A stretch of 11,785 nt of DNA from JBGPJM01 sp041485385. Lineage in GTDB: Bacteria; Planctomycetota; Phycisphaerae; Phycisphaerales; UBA1924. Below the pieces are notes generated by a model. That model saw only the letters and a list, made by a program, of their open reading frames with translations. It had not been told where the DNA came from and searched no databases. The stretch is taken from assembly GCA_041485385.1 (NCBI GenBank), contig JBGPJM010000154.1, forward strand, positions 1-11,785, in the 5' to 3' direction. Positions within the stretch are counted from its first letter, which is position 1; every line of letters starts with the position of its first letter. Below are positions 1 through 10,924 of this stretch, one piece after another. A program made the position numbers and the translations under genes.

Positions 1-2060
<2,060 letters not shown>

Positions 2061-2188
2061 GGGTGTCCTTTGGCGGAGCGCGCAGGCGCACGCGGCACGG
2101 CCCGACGATCGGGGCGTGTCGTGGTCAGGTCTATTCCGGCGATGATAGGTGGGCGGCCGCCGATGCCGCGATGTGTCGAGCCGGTCCG
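2061..2188 (-). other. 128-nt gap between comEA-like gene and mfd
   Basis: The mfd frame is open across this gap, but the predicted residues are Arg/Pro-rich and unlike Mfd, so it is treated as untranslated leader. It holds a small hairpin (CCCGA CGA TCGGG, 2101-2113) and the AAAGGA site. TATCAT on the minus strand resembles a -10 box, but there is no convincing -35 at proper spacing. Whether mfd has its own promoter cannot be decided from the sequence. Confidence 0.4.
2066..2071 (-). promoter_or_regulatory. Ribosome binding site supporting a CTG start for mfd
   Basis: AAAGGA on the minus strand (2071 to 2066) is followed by 5 nt and then CTG at 2060-2058, in the mfd frame. It decides the start because this frame has no ATG, GTG or TTG between here and the upstream gene, while the homologous protein sequence begins right after it. 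An alternative is a one-base sequencing error joining one of the out-of-frame GTG codons at 2091 or 2098 to the frame. Confidence 0.5.
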
Positions 2189-2611
2189 TCAGTCGACGGT
2201 CGCCAAGGGGCGGATCTTCTCGAGGGTGCGCGGACCGATGCCGCTGACGCGGTCCAGTTCCTCCACCGACTTGAAGCCGCCGTGGGCGTCGCGATACTCA
2301 ATGATCCGCGCGGCGAGGGCGGGGCCGACGCCGGGGAGAAGCTCGAGCTCGGCCTGCGAGGCGGTGTTGAGGTTGATCTTGCGGGTGAGGACCGGTGCGC
2401 TCGGCGGATCGGCGGGGGCGGCCTCCTGGGTGACCGCCGGTCGCGGGTCAGGAGTCGAAGCGTGCGAGCGGACCGGGCTTGGCGCCGGCCGGTGCGAGCG
2501 TGTGGTCATCGACCAGACCATGCCGGTGATGGAGGCCGTGCCGAGGATCACCACCGCGAACCACTTGGCGGGGCCGGTGGTCCAATCCGGCGTTGGAGAG
2601 GTGGCCGCCAC
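2189..2611 (-). CDS. ComEA-like membrane-anchored helix-hairpin-helix DNA-binding protein
   Basis: This 140-residue protein has a short cytoplasmic N-terminus, one membrane segment (about 16-34, AKWFAVVILGTASITGMVW), a Pro/Ala/Ser-rich linker (about 40-76) and a C-terminal ComEA-type domain (78-138). That domain begins with KINLNTAS and has two helix-hairpin-helix motifs, LLPGVGPALAARII (91-104) and VSGIGPRTLEKI (122-133). ComEA proteins bind double-stranded DNA non-specifically outside the cytoplasmic membrane and feed it to the ComEC channel during natural transformation. The layout fits that role, but no comEC or pilus gene is in the window, and short HhH proteins of this type also exist with unproven functions. 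Translation starts at GTG (2611-2609), only 3 nt after the stop of the upstream GH10-like gene, so the two are probably co-transcribed. The family call is firm; the role in DNA uptake is inferred. Confidence 0.85.
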   Translation of the reverse strand: MAATSPTPDWTTGPAKWFAVVILGTASITGMVWSMTTRSHRPAPSPVRSHASTPDPRPAVTQEAAPADPPSAPVLTRKINLNTASQAELELLPGVGPALAARIIEYRDAHGGFKSVEELDRVSGIGPRTLEKIRPLATVD

Positions 2612-2614
2612 GGG

Positions 2615-4363
2615 TCAGATCGATCCCGCCGGGGCGCTGGTGAGAGTAAGGGGCGAGCGCTTCTCGCGGAGGGCCTGGCGGATCTCCGCCAGTCGCAGCA
2701 TCGCGGGCTTGGGCTGGCCGGCCGCGTTGATCAGGCCGTCGCGCCGCGTCTGGTCCGGGCGCCCGGATTCGTACAGCTCGTGCCAGCAGACGCTGTGCAC
2801 GTACGGTTTGCTGGTGGCGACGGCGGCCACCGCGGTCATCCAGCGCCACTGCGCCTCGGGGCTCCAGGGGATGCGCCAGAAGCCGGGCTCGGTGGGCCGC
2901 TCCGGGCGCCCGTGCCCGAGGGCGGGCGGCGCACCCGGGGGCTCAAGCTCGCTGGGCGCGGAGAAGGCCGAGATGCAGATGGGGCGCTCCAGCGCGGCGT
3001 ACCGGTCGAGGAGCGCGGAAAGGGCCATGGTGTCGCGGGTGGAATGACCGGGCTCGGGGTGACCCATCTCGATGCGGAGGCCGTACAGGTCGGCGTTGAT
3101 GCCCGCCTGCGTGATCATCTCGGCGTAGAGGACGGGGGGGATGGAGCGGGAGTTGTCGGCGTAGTACTCGCCCCAGGGCTGGTCGATCTCGATGACGACC
3201 TTGGCGGCCGGCTGCAGCTTGCGGACCACCACCACGCACATGCGGGTCAGGTCCATGACCTGCTCGAAGCTGAACGTGAAGTTGGAGTTGACGTGCAGGC
3301 CGGAGGCGACGATCCACGTGCCGACCATGCGCCGGTAGCGGGTCACGATGGTCTTGACGTGCTCGTACACCAGCTCGCGCAGCGTCTCGTAGTCGTGCTC
3401 CCAGATATACAGCCACTCAGGGACATTGCGGTGCCGGAAGTCGATGACCGGCCCGCCGACGATCGGCATGCGGGCCTGGCGAACCGCCCACTCGATCCAG
3501 CGGTCGGTCTTGGCGAAGGCGTACCGGCCCTCGGTGGGCTCCATCTCGACCCAGCGGATGGGCATGCAGATGAAGTCGCAGCACGCCGCGACGATCTTCT
3601 GGAGCTGCGGCGTGAACTGGTCGGGCCCGATGACGCAGCCGATCTGTGGCGGGGAGGGGAGGATGACGCCGGCCGAGCCGATGAGCGCGGCGCGGCTCAT
3701 GGCGGCCTCGTGGTCGGTGATGGCATTCGTCGGGGTGGCGATCGCCATGGCGGCGGCGGCGAGTTCCCCCGACATGCGCTTGGCGTGCTGGACCGTCGCC
3801 TGGCGGAGGGTGAGGGCCTCGCCCGCTTCGATCGCCAGGGCGAGGGCCCGCCGGCCGAGACGGTCGGCCTCGGCGGTGTACCCGCCGGTGCCGTTGCCCC
3901 CGCTGCCGCCCGCGGCGACGACGGCCTCGGTGAAGGCGTGGCGTGCGTCCTCGAACAGGGCCATGACGGCGTCGTCAGGGGGGAGGTCGAACAGGGCCCA
4001 GTCCTCGAGCTTGTTGAGGAGCATCATGAGGCGGTGGCGGGCGAGCTCGAGGCTGAGGAGGTACGGGCGATCGCGCTCGGGAAGCAGGCACGTCTGGAGC
4101 ATCACCACCCCCCCTCCACCCCCTTCGCCGGAGCTCTCCGCCACGGTCCCACCCTCCCCGGACGACACGGGATCGACGGGGACCTGGAGACAGATGGCCG
4201 CGGCTTCGCCGGATCGCTTCTCGCAGCGGATGAGCCCTTCGGCGGCGCGGATGTCGGCCTGCACGGCGACATCGTCCGGGCCGAGGAGATAGGCCTGGCG
4301 GAGGATGAAGTCGCGCCCCCCGGCGGCGGCGGGGAGGTTGTTGAAGACGACGAAACTCAGCAT
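2615..4363 (-). CDS. GH10 xylanase-like TIM-barrel protein lacking the canonical catalytic glutamates
   Basis: The protein has 582 residues when started at ATG 4363 (MLSFVVFNNLPAAAGGRDF). The frame extends upstream to 4582, but that part is composition-only sequence overlapping the purC start. Residues 1-230 form a non-enzymatic-looking N-terminal region, probably a beta-rich carbohydrate-binding-like part plus helices, interrupted by a Gly/Ser/Glu stretch (about 67-86, two SSGEGG copies). Residues about 240-570 resemble glycoside hydrolase family 10: FICMPIRWVEMEPTEGRYAF (264-283), HVKTIVTRYRRMVGTWIV (335-352), and a C-terminal CWHELYES...DGLINAAGQPKPA (526-554) equivalent to the family's VWG...LLFD..NPKPAY end. 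By my eye alignment the acid/base motif WDVVNE is WIVASG (350-355) and the nucleophile motif ITELD is ISAFS (464-468), so both catalytic Glu are absent. No signal peptide is seen, suggesting a cytoplasmic location. It may be a non-catalytic sugar binder or use other acids (E392, D394, E432). The next gene starts 3 nt after its stop. Confidence 0.75.
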   Translation of the reverse strand: MLSFVVFNNLPAAAGGRDFILRQAYLLGPDDVAVQADIRAAEGLIRCEKRSGEAAAICLQVPVDPVSSGEGGTVAESSGEGGGGGVVMLQTCLLPERDRPYLLSLELARHRLMMLLNKLEDWALFDLPPDDAVMALFEDARHAFTEAVVAAGGSGGNGTGGYTAEADRLGRRALALAIEAGEALTLRQATVQHAKRMSGELAAAAMAIATPTNAITDHEAAMSRAALIGSAGVILPSPPQIGCVIGPDQFTPQLQKIVAACCDFICMPIRWVEMEPTEGRYAFAKTDRWIEWAVRQARMPIVGGPVIDFRHRNVPEWLYIWEHDYETLRELVYEHVKTIVTRYRRMVGTWIVASGLHVNSNFTFSFEQVMDLTRMCVVVVRKLQPAAKVVIEIDQPWGEYYADNSRSIPPVLYAEMITQAGINADLYGLRIEMGHPEPGHSTRDTMALSALLDRYAALERPICISAFSAPSELEPPGAPPALGHGRPERPTEPGFWRIPWSPEAQWRWMTAVAAVATSKPYVHSVCWHELYESGRPDQTRRDGLINAAGQPKPAMLRLAEIRQALREKRSPLTLTSAPAGSI

Positions 4364-4387
4364 CCGGCGGAGCGTCTCCGGGGTGTT

Positions 4388-4415
4388 GTTTCCGGGGCGG
4401 AAACGGGTGAGGATA
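4388..4415 (-). promoter_or_regulatory. Possible -10 box and leader hairpin for the GH10-like gene
   Basis: On the minus strand TATCCT (4415-4410) could act as a -10 element. It would place a transcript start near 4403, about 40 nt before the ATG. Directly at that point lies a perfect hairpin, GTTTCC-GGGGC-GGAAAC (4388-4404). No good -35 is visible. The hairpin could instead be an operator in the shared divergent region. This is weak, sequence-only evidence. Confidence 0.25.
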
Positions 4416-4479
4416 GCGGATTCCTGGAGGGGAAGCCGGGGACGGGGGAGCAGGAGAGGCACGCGCCGCGGGCACAGCC

Positions 4480-4508
4480 TGCACGGGCGGAGCGCCGGGC
4501 GGTACGAT
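4480..4508 (+). promoter_or_regulatory. Possible purC promoter giving a leaderless transcript
   Basis: TACGAT at 4503-4508 matches four of six bases of the sigma-70 -10 consensus in an otherwise very GC-rich stretch. A poor -35 match, TGCACG (4480-4485), lies 17 bp upstream. The -10 ends 6 nt before the GTG at 4515, so the expected transcript start coincides with the start codon. No Shine-Dalgarno sequence precedes this GTG, which agrees with leaderless translation. No purine riboswitch or PurR-like site is visible. Confidence 0.35.
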
Positions 4509-4514
4509 GGGCGC

Positions 4515-5564
4515 GTGAGCTCACCGACACCCAATCCCACTCCGCCGCCCCCCTCGTCGTCGCTGGCCGCGCACGTGCTCAATGGCTCGTCCGGCTCAGG
4601 CGCCGAGCCGGCGCTGGACTTGCCGGTAATCAGGCGGGGGAAGGTGCGGGACGTTTACGCGTTGCGCGCCGAGCGGGGCCAGGAGGAGCGAGTGGTGATG
4701 GTGGCGAGCGACCGGATCTCGGCGTTCGACGTGGTGATGCCCACGCCGATCCCCGGCAAGGGGAAGCTGCTGACGGAGCTGGCGACGTGGTGGTTCGGGT
4801 TCGTCGAGCGGAAGCGGCTGGCGGAGACGCACCTGGTCTCGACCAGGGTGGACGACCTGCCGCCGGCGGCGTACGCCACACTCGCACGGGCGAAGGGCGG
4901 CGTGCCGGCGGCGCGGGCATGGCTGGAGGGGCGTGTGACGATCGCGCGCCGGTGCCGCGTCGTGCCGATCGAGTGCGTTGCCAGGGGGTATCTGGAGGGC
5001 TCGGGGTGGAAGGAGTACCAGAAGAGCGGGAGCGTGTGCGGGGTGGAGCTGCCGCGGGGGCTCACGCAGTGCGAGAAGCTGCCGGAGCCGATCTTCACCC
5101 CGGCGACGAAGGCGGCGGTGGGGCACGACGAGAACATCAGCTTCGAGCGGGCGGCGGAGCTGGCGGGGCTGGAGACGATGGCGGTGCTGCGGGAACTGAC
5201 GCTGGCGATCTACAAGGCGGCGGCGGCGCACGCGCTGGAACGGGGGATCATCATCGCCGACACGAAGTTCGAGTTCGGGATCCCCGAGGAGGCCGAGGCG
5301 CGGGCCGGGCGGGTGTGGAGCCAGCCAATCCTGATCGACGAGGCGCTCACGCCGGACAGCTCGCGGTTCTGGCCCCTGGACCGGTACGAGCCGGGGCGGG
5401 CGCAGGCGTCGTTCGACAAGCAGTTTCTGCGGGAATACCTGGAGGGGCTGGTGGCGGCGGGGAAATGGAACAAGAACGCGCCCGGGCCCGAACTGCCGTG
5501 GGAGGTGGTGGAGGGGACGCTGGCGAGGTACCGGGAGGCGCGGGATCGGCTCTGTGGGGGCTGA
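4515..5564 (+). CDS. purC: Phosphoribosylaminoimidazole-succinocarboxamide synthase (SAICAR synthetase)
   Basis: PurC is a cytoplasmic enzyme of de novo purine synthesis. It joins CAIR and L-aspartate with ATP hydrolysis to form SAICAR. The sequence shows the ATP-binding start VIRRGKVRDVYAL (38-50), SDRISAFDVVMPTPIPGKG (65-83), the first family signature VVPIECVARGYLEGSG (149-164), KLPEPIFTPATKA (188-200) and the second signature IADTKFEFG (247-255), followed by the C-terminal SRFWPLDRYEPG (283-294). From GTG 4515 the protein has 349 residues, somewhat longer than typical bacterial PurC. About 34 residues at the N-terminus are Pro/Ser/Gly-rich and may be non-native; GTG 4575 is an alternative start that removes 20 of them. 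It is the only plus-strand gene, divergent from the GH10-like gene and convergent with the repeat-protein gene, so it is probably transcribed alone. No other pur genes are in the window. Confidence 0.96.
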   Translation: MSSPTPNPTPPPPSSSLAAHVLNGSSGSGAEPALDLPVIRRGKVRDVYALRAERGQEERVVMVASDRISAFDVVMPTPIPGKGKLLTELATWWFGFVERKRLAETHLVSTRVDDLPPAAYATLARAKGGVPAARAWLEGRVTIARRCRVVPIECVARGYLEGSGWKEYQKSGSVCGVELPRGLTQCEKLPEPIFTPATKAAVGHDENISFERAAELAGLETMAVLRELTLAIYKAAAAHALERGIIIADTKFEFGIPEEAEARAGRVWSQPILIDEALTPDSSRFWPLDRYEPGRAQASFDKQFLREYLEGLVAAGKWNKNAPGPELPWEVVEGTLARYREARDRLCGG

Positions 5565-5570
5565 GTGCGG

Positions 5571-5592
5571 TCGAGCACTTATTTGTGCTCGA
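5571..5592. terminator. Hairpin between convergent genes, probable bidirectional terminator
   Basis: TCGAGCAC (5571-5578), a 6-nt loop TTATTT and GTGCTCGA (5585-5592) form a perfect 8-bp stem. It begins 6 nt after the purC stop codon. It also overlaps the end of the convergent minus-strand gene, whose TAA stop lies in the loop (5581-5579). Neither strand has a T-tract after the stem, so it is not a classical intrinsic terminator; it could act as a pause site or 3' end stabiliser on both transcripts. Confidence 0.5.
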
Positions 5593-7576
5593 GCGATGGC
5601 TTGTTGCCGGCGCGGGCCTTGTCGTCGGCGTCGAGCTGGGCGCGGTATTCCTCGATGCCGGGGACTGGGGGGAAGAAGACGTCGAAGGACGTGCCGCCCT
5701 GCTCGAAGTAGGCCCTGAGGTTCATCCGCTCCATGAGGACGTAGGTCCGGGCCTTCAGGTCGTCTGGGGCCCGCTGATACATGGCGGGCCCGTCGGGGAG
5801 GCCGGCGTTGCCGATGAGCACGGCGAGGACCTGCCCGGCGACGCGCGGGAAGTCGCGTGCGAAGATCTCCATCCGGGCGGCGTCCTCGGCGTTGGCGGCG
5901 ACATTGAAGACCTGTCGCTTGACGAAGACGGCGTGCACCTGGGCGGCGTAGGTGTAGCAGTCGCGGAAGAGCTTCATGTTGCCCATGAGCAGGCCGTTGA
6001 GGTACGCGCCCTGGAGAGAGCCGACGACTTCCTGGAGCGCGACGTTGGGGACGGCGAAGCGCTCCTCCTCGGAGATCTCCTTGACCACCCATTCCTTGAG
6101 CGGCATGTTGAACTTCTCGGGGCGGAAGGGGTCGTTGGTGTTGAGCTTGGCGTAGGTGATGAGCTTGTCGAAGTAGGTCTGGGCCGCATTGAGGTCGCCG
6201 CGCCGGTAGAGGTACCGCACGGCGTCCTTGAGGAAGTTCTCGTACCCGGCGGAATAGAGCTGGTAGGGACGGGTCTTGGAGGTCATGACGCCCTTGGATT
6301 CCCACTCCTCCGCCTCGCGCTTGGAGAGGACCTCGAGGATGTCGCCGTAGACGGGGATGTAGTCGACCGAGGGCATGGTCATGTAGAACTGCGGGTTGAG
6401 GATGTCGAAGTAGAGGTCGCCGGTGCGGAAGAGCTCCTGGACGGCCTGGACGACCAGGCGGTCGGTGTTGAGGAAGTCGAAATCGCGCTTGTTCTCGGCG
6501 GTGGCGCGCGAGAGGGCGTTCTCGATGCCGCGCTGGGCCCAGTAGAGGGCATGGGAGGCGGGGTGCCGCCAGTCCAGGGGCCCGTATGCCTCGGTGTACC
6601 GGATCATCCGGTCCGGCTCCATGTGGTACTTGTCGACCAGGACGCGCTTGCGGACATGGAGGGCCAGGAGGCGGAAGGCGGGGCGGAGCTCCATGTTGTT
6701 GATCAGCTCGACGGCCTTGGCGTTGCGGTCGGGCCGGCCGGCGCGGAGGCCGGTGGTCTCCAGAACGCGCCCGAGGCTCCGCTGCTCCTCGATGAGGGTG
6801 AGGAGCTGCTCGCCGGGGCCGGAGCCGTCGTCCTTGAAGAATGGCAGGGTGAGGTCGATTCCGGCCTCGTCGCGGAGGCGGTCGACGAGCTCCTGGGCGC
6901 GCGGATCACCGGCGATAACGTCGGCCAGCGTCTCCTTCGCGTTCATGACGTTGGTCAGCCATTCGACCAGCTGTTTCTGGCGCGCCTCGGTGGGGATGTG
7001 GTCTGCATCGCGCCTGGGCGGCGGGCCCAGGACGATGGTCCAGTCGCGGGCGTGCTGGCGCTTGTAGTAGCCGTTGGCATCGTCCATGAACCCCTGGACC
7101 TTGTGGAGGAAGATCCAGCCCAGCTCCTTGTGCACGAGCAGGTCGTTGGGGTTCTTGGGGATCCCCTCGTCGCGGAGGAGGCGGATGCCCTGGGAGACCC
7201 AGTTCCACCGCTCCTCGGGGGTGTTGGTGGCGACGGAGATGTTGTACGCGAGGTTCCAGGCGTGGAAGGCCCAGACGCGCGGGAAGCGGGGCTGCAGGCG
7301 GGTGATGGTCTTGGCCAGGTCGACGGCGTCGTAGTACCGGCCTTCCTGCTTGCGGTCGTTGGCGCGGATCCAGAGGATGTTGACGAACAGGCCGCGGAAC
7401 GCGCCCATGGCGATGCCCAGGGCCACCTCGGGCGGGTCACCCTCCTCGACGGTGTCGCCGTAGACGAGGCGGTTGCGCCCGGCGGAGGCGGCGACGGAGG
7501 GCGCCATGAACGCGGAGGCGACAAGGCAGCACACCATGACCACGGCGGCGATGAGTTGGGCGGTGCGGTCGCGCAT
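5579..7576 (-). CDS. Membrane-anchored helical-repeat (TPR-like) protein of an ABC transporter operon
   Basis: This 665-residue protein has an N-terminal hydrophobic segment (about 7-29) that is either a signal anchor or an uncleaved signal peptide. A second moderately hydrophobic stretch follows (51-70, VALGIAMGAFRGLFVNILWI). The rest is soluble, presumably extracytoplasmic, and mostly alpha-helical. TPR-like helix pairs are recognisable at GRYYDAVDLAKTITRLQPRF (79-98), the adjoining VWAFHAWNLAYNIS (101-114) and YLYRRGDLNAAQTYFDKL (455-472). LDWRHPASHALYWAQRGI (334-351) looks like a conserved family signature. Consensus TPR spacing is not kept throughout, so this is a divergent solenoid. I recall similar proteins beside ABC-2 exporters in planctomycetes and related bacteria, but I know no assigned function. 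It is the last gene of the operon, 6 nt after the permease stop, starts at ATG without a clear Shine-Dalgarno site, and ends inside the convergent hairpin. A scaffold or substrate-handling partner of the transporter is the likely role, by inference. Confidence 0.8.
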   Translation of the reverse strand: MRDRTAQLIAAVVMVCCLVASAFMAPSVAASAGRNRLVYGDTVEEGDPPEVALGIAMGAFRGLFVNILWIRANDRKQEGRYYDAVDLAKTITRLQPRFPRVWAFHAWNLAYNISVATNTPEERWNWVSQGIRLLRDEGIPKNPNDLLVHKELGWIFLHKVQGFMDDANGYYKRQHARDWTIVLGPPPRRDADHIPTEARQKQLVEWLTNVMNAKETLADVIAGDPRAQELVDRLRDEAGIDLTLPFFKDDGSGPGEQLLTLIEEQRSLGRVLETTGLRAGRPDRNAKAVELINNMELRPAFRLLALHVRKRVLVDKYHMEPDRMIRYTEAYGPLDWRHPASHALYWAQRGIENALSRATAENKRDFDFLNTDRLVVQAVQELFRTGDLYFDILNPQFYMTMPSVDYIPVYGDILEVLSKREAEEWESKGVMTSKTRPYQLYSAGYENFLKDAVRYLYRRGDLNAAQTYFDKLITYAKLNTNDPFRPEKFNMPLKEWVVKEISEEERFAVPNVALQEVVGSLQGAYLNGLLMGNMKLFRDCYTYAAQVHAVFVKRQVFNVAANAEDAARMEIFARDFPRVAGQVLAVLIGNAGLPDGPAMYQRAPDDLKARTYVLMERMNLRAYFEQGGTSFDVFFPPVPGIEEYRAQLDADDKARAGNKPSLEHK

Positions 7577-7582
7577 GGGCGG

Positions 7583-9531
7583 TTACTGGCCTGAGTAGGT
7601 GGCGAGCTCCCGTTGCCGGAAGATCGCGACGCCGATGCCGTACAGGACGGCGGTGGTTGTGCCCAGGAGGAGGAAGGCGGTGGCCACCTGTCCCCATGCT
7701 ACGAGGCGCCCGTCGACGAGGTTCTCCGTGGGCTTCATCTCGGAGTAGAAGCGGAAGGCCCAGGCGATGGGGAGGGCGATGATGCGGATGATGAGGCGGT
7801 GGATGAGGAGCTTGCCCTCGACCTCGGCGTCGTAGTAGTTGAGGGACTCCCAGATGAAGCCTGCGCCCTCGGCGATGATGAAGGCGCCGAAGGCGACCAT
7901 GCTGGCGACGGCGAAGCTGAGGAACGTGGCCGCGGTGATGGCGACCATGGCCAGGAAGGCGAGCTTGAACCAGAGGATGACCATCACGCGGGCGAAGTTG
8001 AGGCGGTAGGAGCCGACCTTGTAGAAGACCTCGAGGCCGTCGGGGGGGAACGTGAGCGTCTCGGGGTTGGCGACCTGGCGCTCCAGGTCGGCGTTGCCGA
8101 CGGTGAGCTTGAGGAGGCCGTCGTCGTCGATGGCCGAGGCGGGGATGGGCATCGTGAGCGTGAGGTTGAGGGGCACCTCCCTGATGAACGGGGCGGGCTG
8201 GTTGGGGATGAAGAAGGTGAGGCGGTAGACGGTACGCGGATCGTTGCCCCCGACGTTGATCTTGTAGCGGAGGTGGAGGAGCTGGTTCTCGTCCTTGGCG
8301 GTCTTGAGGCCGCGGAAGACGAAGGTGCGCCCCTGGTTGGGCTCGATGGAGAGGAACCGGGTCTTCATCTCGTCGGCGATGTCGCGGTAGGTGTCGATGA
8401 CGAGCTGCTGGGTCTCCTTGAAGCCGATGGGGTCGCTGGCGCGGAGGCGATCGATGCGATCCTTGACCTGGGCGGTGAGATCGTCCTTGGTGGGGGCGGG
8501 GAGATCGGGGCGGACGGCGAGGCGCGCGGAGAGGACCTGGGTCTGGAGGGCCTCGCGGTCCTCGGTGAGCGTCTCGCCGTTGCGCGCGACAAACGGCCTG
8601 ACCTCGCCGACGGCGGTCTGCCCCGAGAGGTACTCGGTGAACAGGAACACCCCCGAGGCCGAGACGGTGAGCAGGACGGCCGCGACGCCGACGACGCCGA
8701 GCCACTTGCCCAGCAGGTACTGCCAGGCGGCGACAGGCTTGGTCATGGTCTGCCAGATGACGCGGTCGCGCTGCTCGAAGGCGACCGTGCCGACGGAGAG
8801 GAAGAGCACGAGGACGGCGATGACCCAGAACGTGCCGCCGGTGCCGTAGGAGAGGAAGAGCTGGACGCGGTACCGCAGCGGCGTGCCGGCGTCGAGCAGG
8901 CCGGGGAGCGAGGCCAAGCCGAAGATGAGGAGGATGATGAAGACCAGCGAGACCTTGAGCCGGACGGCCTCGTTGATGACGTTGCGGGCGATGGCCAGGA
9001 CGCGCCAGGGACCGCCGTAGAGGATCTTGAGCAGCTCCATGAGCACCGAGAAGGCCATGGTGAGCACGCCGATGGAGGCGATGAACTTGCCGACGTCGGC
9101 GGCCCTCTGGTTGCCGAAGTACTCGAGCGGGGCGGAGATGCAGGCGAGCACGAGCAGCACGGCCAGAGAGGTCAGCCCCAGGCCGAGCCAGACGACGGCC
9201 TCCGCCAGCGCCGTGAGGACGGCGACCCCGACGACGACACCGGTGACGTCGGCGTGCGCGGAAAGGACATCGTTGATCTGCCGTGCGTTGGCCTCGGCGA
9301 TGCTCCTGGCGGCCTCGCGCGCGGCCTTCTCCTCGGCGGTGAGGTTCGCGTCGGGCGGCGGGGGCCGGGGCTCGACCACCTGCACCCGGTAATCACTCTG
9401 CGAGGCGCGGGCGACGACGACGTGCGCGGTGATCGCGGCAACACCCAGCGCCGCGACGACGACCGACGCGATGATCTTGAACCACAGGGAATGCTGCGCC
9501 CGGTCGAGGCGCGAGAGGGTGTCGCGGATCT

Positions 9532-9535
<4 letters not shown>
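7583..9535 (-). CDS. ABC-2 type transporter permease with a large extracytoplasmic domain
   Basis: The 650-residue membrane protein is encoded directly after the ATPase, with which it overlaps by 4 nt (GTGA; GTG start). Hydrophobic segments lie at about 20-42, 98-136 (probably two), 150-172, 193-214, 233-253, 276-300, then 515-562, 580-595 and 612-637. Residues 252-285 (AFEQRDRVIWQTMTKP, then the segment through LLGKWLG) match the cytoplasmic coupling region of ABC-2 permeases that tells how domains are exchanged with the ATPase. Between 305 and 510 there is a roughly 200-residue hydrophilic domain, with an early charged helical part (325-395) and a later beta-rich part (400-510), expected outside the membrane. 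A second hydrophilic, Ala/Glu-rich loop lies at 45-95. ABC-2 proteins are mostly exporters of lipids, polysaccharides or drugs; the substrate here is unknown. One full-length permease implies a homodimer. Confidence 0.88.
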
Positions 9536-10863
<1,328 letters not shown>

Positions 10864-10905
10864 GGGGGTGTCGCGGGTCGGTCCGGTGCGGTGCGCGCGA
10901 GTGTG

Positions 10906-10920
10906 CGGGGCCCGGCCCCG
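10906..10920. other. GC-rich hairpin between the SPFH and ABC ATPase genes
   Basis: CGGGGC-CCG-GCCCCG is a perfect 6-bp stem with a 3-nt loop in the 61-nt gap (10864-10924) after the SPFH gene stop. There is no T-tract. It could protect the upstream mRNA or attenuate read-through into the transporter genes, or be a chance product of the base composition. Nothing else recognisable is in this gap. Confidence 0.4.
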
Positions 10921-10924
10921 CTCC

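Noticed and set aside
2101..2113. Short hairpin after the ComEA-like gene as a terminator
   Set aside because: The stem is only 5 bp with no T-tract and lies about 75 nt after the stop, which is too weak to call.
4305..4514. Upstream extension of purC to 4305
   Set aside because: It would overlap the start of the divergent GH10-like gene, and its translation is unlike any PurC N-terminus.
4364..4582. N-terminal extension of the GH10-like protein to a start at 4582
   Set aside because: The extra 73 residues are Pro/Arg/Gly-rich, overlap the purC start region and precede the family-like MLSFVVFNNLPAAAGGRDF start.
2063..7594. A plus-strand open frame of 1843 codons
   Set aside because: It runs antisense to five minus-strand genes and out of frame through purC, all of which have recognised or coherent proteins. 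Its Gly/Val/Glu/Asp-rich translation shows no motif. It results from the lack of AT-rich stop codons opposite GC3-biased genes.
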